From: JBLNBN01 sp050260015
Lineage (GTDB): Bacteria > Bacteroidota > Ignavibacteria > Kapaibacteriales > UBA2268
Direction of reading: 5' to 3'
NCBI GenBank assembly: GCA_050260015.1
Contig: JBLNBN010000045.1
Location: 1 to 26,444 of the forward strand
Length of the DNA stretch: 26,444 nucleotides
Shown here: positions 23,760-26,444 of the stretch, piece after piece
Layout: each line of letters opens with the position of its first letter
Position numbering within the stretch: position 1 is the stretch's first letter
Program-made: the position numbers and the translations under genes
Notes under the pieces: generated by a model
The model's database searches: none
What the model saw: only the letters and a program-made list of their open reading frames with translations
What the model was told of the DNA's origin: nothing

Positions 23760-23780
23760 AACGGGGTATAATCGACCGTT
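23760..23780 (-). promoter_or_regulatory. Alternative stem competing with riboswitch P1
   Basis: AACGG (23776-23780), which forms the 3' side of P1, can also pair with a second CCGTT at 23760-23764, giving a small hairpin. The two pairings are mutually exclusive, a typical expression-platform design. No T-run follows, so control of translation or a longer rearrangement is more likely than simple termination. Confidence 0.5.
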
Positions 23781-23861
23781 TTCCTACGCCGGTATTATCC
23801 GGTTCAGGTTCAAGGAGCCTCTCTCAGCCGCAAGCATAATAACTTGCAGCACCTCCAACGG
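23776..23861 (-). promoter_or_regulatory. TPP riboswitch (THI element)
   Basis: Read on the minus strand, the conserved elements are in order: GGAGGTGC, a variable arm, GGCTGAGAGAGG, CTTGAACCTGA and CCGGATAATACCGGCGTAGGA. These match the aptamer that binds thiamine pyrophosphate. Outer stem P1 is CCGTT (23857-23861) with AACGG (23776-23780). It lies between a promoter and the receptor gene and should shut down receptor and kinase expression when TPP is plentiful. Confidence 0.96.
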
Positions 23862-23869
23862 AACATTTT

Positions 23870-23898
23870 CAAAATTAACTAAATTTTACCGGAACAAA
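23870..23898 (-). promoter_or_regulatory. Bacteroidota-type promoter of the thiamine operon
   Basis: On the minus strand a -7 element TAATTTTG (23870-23877, consensus TAnnTTTG) is preceded after 17 nt by TTTG (23895-23898). The predicted transcript would begin a few bases before P1 of the riboswitch, which supports the call. Confidence 0.65.
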
Positions 23899-23922
23899 AA
23901 ACCCGGCGGCGGCTTACGGGTT
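23895..23922 (-). terminator. Terminator overlapping the stop codon of the ATP-grasp gene
   Basis: AACCCG and CGGGTT (plus-strand positions 23917-23922 and 23900-23905) form a stem whose loop contains the TAA stop; a T-run follows. The T-run overlaps the TTTG of the next promoter. Confidence 0.6.
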
Positions 23923-24801
23923 GCGCGCAAGCTCCAATAAGTAGTCGGCGGTATTTTCAACCAGCCAGTTAAAAGTGTCGTCCAATAGTATAGCTCGCTC
24001 GGAGTTGGGATTGACGTTAAAGAAATTCATGACGTAAATCTCGCCTTGAACTATTGCAAGCTCGACGGAGTTAAAATCAAAGCCGAGCATCTCGCATACC
24101 TTTAGCGCGGAACTTTCCAGTTGCCCGCGCAACTCGGCGCTCAACTGCGGCTCGCCCACGCCGTAGCGTAAGTGCTGCGGACGGTTCGGCTCGTATTCGA
24201 CTATGCGAATGTTTTTTTTGCCGATGACGAATGCGCGGTAGTACTGCTGGCATTCGAGAGACTCCTGCAGCGCCATCACCTTCGAACCCGTCAGGTCGTA
24301 AGTCGAGAAGAACTCGCGCGGATTGTATACTTTGTAGGAGCTCGTGCGGTGGTTTCCTTGGTTTGTACGCAATGTTGCGGGGAACTTAATATAATCAAAA
24401 AGCTCGTCCCAGTTTAACGGGTATACCAGGTTCCGTACGGTGTCGCTCGTAGTGCCCTCGGGATGCCTTTTCGTTGGCAATAAAGCAGTCTTCGGCGATT
24501 TAATGCCTTTTTCTTCGGCCATGCAGACAGCATAGAAAAGATCGTCGTGGCAGGTTTTGAAGGGATTGTTTACGACCTTAACCCCCGAATGGGCCGCCGC
24601 CTTAAGCATTGTGCGGTAAAAAGGCACGAGCAGCGAGACCTTATCGAAGATCACGCTGTACTGCGAAAAGTCGGGATTGGTTAGTATGCCGATCTTCATT
24701 TCTTCGCATTCTATCTCCCCGCCGCCCTTTTCGTTTATAGCCGCGGCTAATGCGTTTGGAAAGTCGTTTTCCATTCCATATAGGAGGCCGATTTTTTTCA
24801 T
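23914..24801 (-). CDS. ATP-grasp family protein (RimK-like), substrate unknown
   Basis: 295 residues. The N-terminal part (MKKIGLLYGMENDFPNAL) resembles the pre-ATP-grasp fold. NNPFKTCHDDLFYAVCMAEEKGIKSPKTALLP (about 79-110) matches the hinge of RimK-like enzymes. KFPATLRTNQGNH (about 139-151) would be the ATP-binding lysine and loop. LGFDFNSVELAIVQGEIYVMNFFNVNP (about 239-265) is the metal-binding end, with E245-type and N residues in place of the usual E/N pair. ATP-grasp enzymes make acyl-phosphates and ligate amines to carboxylates, for example in peptide tailing or small-molecule synthesis. The gene is followed closely by the thiamine operon but has its own terminator; no partner gene suggests a substrate. 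Confidence 0.78.
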   Translation of the reverse strand: MKKIGLLYGMENDFPNALAAAINEKGGGEIECEEMKIGILTNPDFSQYSVIFDKVSLLVPFYRTMLKAAAHSGVKVVNNPFKTCHDDLFYAVCMAEEKGIKSPKTALLPTKRHPEGTTSDTVRNLVYPLNWDELFDYIKFPATLRTNQGNHRTSSYKVYNPREFFSTYDLTGSKVMALQESLECQQYYRAFVIGKKNIRIVEYEPNRPQHLRYGVGEPQLSAELRGQLESSALKVCEMLGFDFNSVELAIVQGEIYVMNFFNVNPNSERAILLDDTFNWLVENTADYLLELARNP

Positions 24802-24965
24802 ATATCCCCGCGTTTATTTGGCTCTGTTTTATGCTTTAGTTAATTTGCACCCGGTATGTTATAACTTAATAAATATTTCAATTAAATTATAACAAAATTA
24901 TCGGGTTGGTAATTTCTTTTACAATGTGACAAAATAGACGTAGCAACGACCTCAAATATTTATTT

Positions 24966-25622
24966 ATGTTAATTAATCCTGATAAAACAATAATAGAATT
25001 TCGCGGCCTGCGCAAGAGATTCGGCGAACGCAACCTATATGGCAGCTTGAATTTCAAGATAAACGAAGGCTCGCGCATCGGATTTTCAGGCCCGTCGGGC
25101 TCCGGCAAGTCCACTATTCTAAATCTAATTGCAGGCTTTTCGCAGCCGGACGAAGGGCGGGTGTTAATCGATTCGCGCGACGCGACGCCGGAGGCGTTCC
25201 GCGCACTGCGCAGGCATACCGCCTGGCTTCCGCAAAACTCTTTGGCGATATCCTGCGGCTCCGTGCGCGAAACGATATTGCGACCGTTTTCCTTCGCCGC
25301 GAACCGCGCAAACAGGCCGGGCGAGGACGACATTCTCGCCGCGCTGGAGCTCTTCAACCTGCGTTCGGACGCTCTTACCAAAGATTTTGCTCAACTCTCC
25401 GGCGGGGAGCGTCAACGCGTCGGTCTCGCAATTTGCCTTTTGCTAAAGAAACGGCTCCTGCTGCTCGACGAGCCGACCGCCGCGCTCGATCGCGAAAACG
25501 CGGCGCGATTCCGTGAAGTATTCCTTAAAGGCGGGGAGTTCGCAGTGGCGCTTGCTGCGCACGAACCCGAATCGCTCGAGATGTGCGACGAAGTAATAGA
25601 GGTGGCCGATGCACGCGACTGA
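24966..25622 (+). CDS. fetA: ABC transporter ATPase, FetA/YbbL type
   Basis: 218 residues. Walker A GPSGSGKST (about 42-50), Q-loop region LPQNSLA, signature LSGGERQRV (about 143-151), Walker B LLLLDEPTAALD and the H-loop in ALAAHEPES are all visible, so the ATPase looks active. The gene overlaps the next one by 14 nt. FetA-FetB (YbbL-YbbM) pairs are reported to export iron or help against oxidative stress. The assignment rests mainly on the partner; alone the ATPase would be a generic ABC protein. It is divergent from the ATP-grasp gene across 164 bp. Confidence 0.9.
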   Translation: MLINPDKTIIEFRGLRKRFGERNLYGSLNFKINEGSRIGFSGPSGSGKSTILNLIAGFSQPDEGRVLIDSRDATPEAFRALRRHTAWLPQNSLAISCGSVRETILRPFSFAANRANRPGEDDILAALELFNLRSDALTKDFAQLSGGERQRVGLAICLLLKKRLLLLDEPTAALDRENAARFREVFLKGGEFAVALAAHEPESLEMCDEVIEVADARD

Positions 25623-26400
25623 TATTGGATGGGGGCAGCTCGCGTTCGGATTCCTGACGCTCGCGCTCCCGATTGCCGTTCTGGCGTATTATAATACGGG
25701 GCTCGTCAAGGCGACGATCATCTCCTTCCTCCGAATGGCCCTGCAGCTCGGCTTCGTGGGATTTTATCTGAAATTTATATTCCAGCTAAACTCTCCCATC
25801 GTAAACTTCGCTTGGGTCGCATTTATGGCTATTGCCGCTTCGAACGTAATCGCGCGACGCTCGGAACTCCGGCAGCGCGCCTTCCTGCTTCCAATCGCCG
25901 GGGCTATCGCGATAAATCTCGCTTTTAACTCCATAGTATTTTACTTTCTTATGTACGGCTATGCCGACTTCTTCGACGCCCGTTACGTTATTCCAATCCT
26001 GGGAATGATCATTGGAAATAATCTCTCCTCGTGCGTCGTGGGCGTTCGCTCCTTCTACCAGAACTTGAAGCAAAACGAAGAGAATTACCGATTCCAGGCC
26101 CTTTCGGGGGCGACCAAGTCCGAAGCTCTCTTCGGGCTTGTTTCCAAAGCGCTTAAGGATTCAGTCGCTCCTTCCGTAGCTTCGACCGCCACGATCGGCC
26201 TCATCTGGCTGCCGGGAATGATGACCGGGCAGATACTCGGCGGCAGCGACCCGCTGACGGCTATTAAATACCAGATACTTATCATGGTAGCGGTCTTCGT
26301 CGGGAACGTCCTGACGGTTTTTTCATCGCTTAAGTTCACTAAAAATATAGCGTTTGACGAGTTCGATGCATTTAAAACGGACATTTTTGTCGGCAAATAA
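25609..26400 (+). CDS. fetB: ABC transporter permease, FetB/YbbM (UPF0014) type
   Basis: 263 residues with about six to seven hydrophobic segments (first GQLAFGFLTLALPIAVLAYY, then FLRMALQLGFVGFYLKFIF, and so on). Family hallmarks are FLRMALQL near the N-terminus, VIPILGMIIGNNLSS in the middle, EALFGLVSKALKDSVAPS and GLIWLPGMMTGQILGGSDPLTAIKYQI near the C-terminus. The start ATG lies inside the end of the ATPase gene, a translational overlap typical of paired subunits. The gene appears complete. Confidence 0.94.
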   Translation: MHATDIGWGQLAFGFLTLALPIAVLAYYNTGLVKATIISFLRMALQLGFVGFYLKFIFQLNSPIVNFAWVAFMAIAASNVIARRSELRQRAFLLPIAGAIAINLAFNSIVFYFLMYGYADFFDARYVIPILGMIIGNNLSSCVVGVRSFYQNLKQNEENYRFQALSGATKSEALFGLVSKALKDSVAPSVASTATIGLIWLPGMMTGQILGGSDPLTAIKYQILIMVAVFVGNVLTVFSSLKFTKNIAFDEFDAFKTDIFVGK

Positions 26401-26444
26401 GTTGACAACTAAGAGTATATTTTGCAATTCCATATTTTTTTCTT

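Noticed and set aside
24887..25381. 164-residue minus-strand ORF
   Set aside because: Antisense to the ABC ATPase with its Walker motifs; low-complexity Arg/Ser composition typical of a shadow frame.

Overview
The window looks like a chromosomal segment of a Bacteroidota-type bacterium (FCB group). The clues are a type IX secretion (T9SS) C-terminal sorting domain, a tail-fibre-like secreted protein of a kind common in that phylum, a TonB-dependent receptor behind a TPP riboswitch, and a TAnnTTTG-type promoter in front of that riboswitch. The lineage cannot be fixed by reading; a deep branch such as Ignavibacteria/Kapabacteria is only a guess.

Left part (1-9.9 kb, all minus strand): a polymorphic-toxin-like RHS locus. 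In transcription order it has a truncated Kelch-type exported ORF, a tail-fibre-like exported protein with a C-terminal coiled coil, a 2257-residue RHS/YD-repeat protein (SpvB/TcdB-like N-terminal part, five FG-GAP/VCBS-like calcium loops, YD repeats, RHS core), a small lipoprotein, a tiny exported protein with one YD motif plus a T9SS tail, and a second displaced fragment of the RHS core at the window edge. After the core, the large protein carries a variable tip of about 210 residues with an HExxH-18-E zinc-protease signature. A tyrosine integrase (10.3-11.4 kb) followed by a tRNA-Thr(UGU) forms the right border and suggests that the locus is an integrated island.

Middle (11.6-17.9 kb): core genes. 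These are engB, serC, a small exported protein of unknown function, and an RsuA/RluB-type pseudouridine synthase on the minus strand. On the plus strand follow an ECF sigma factor, an anti-sigma-like/transmembrane/beta-barrel-like protein and a lipoprotein with DTLR tandem repeats.

18.1-20.6 kb: an AT-rich islet with an exported leucine-rich-repeat protein and a small lipoprotein that appears homologous to the one behind the RHS gene. It is followed by about 0.7 kb of gene-free DNA full of palindromes, including a perfect 46-bp one.

Right part (20.6-26.4 kb): a thiamine unit on the minus strand (promoter, TPP riboswitch, TonB-dependent receptor, thiamine pyrophosphokinase), an ATP-grasp protein, and a divergent FetA/FetB (YbbL/YbbM)-type ABC transporter pair.

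The most novel-looking content is the combination of RHS core, zincin tip, lipoprotein and displaced core copy, and the recurrence of the same small lipoprotein family behind two unrelated exported proteins. All functional statements rest on motif reading; no database search was possible.
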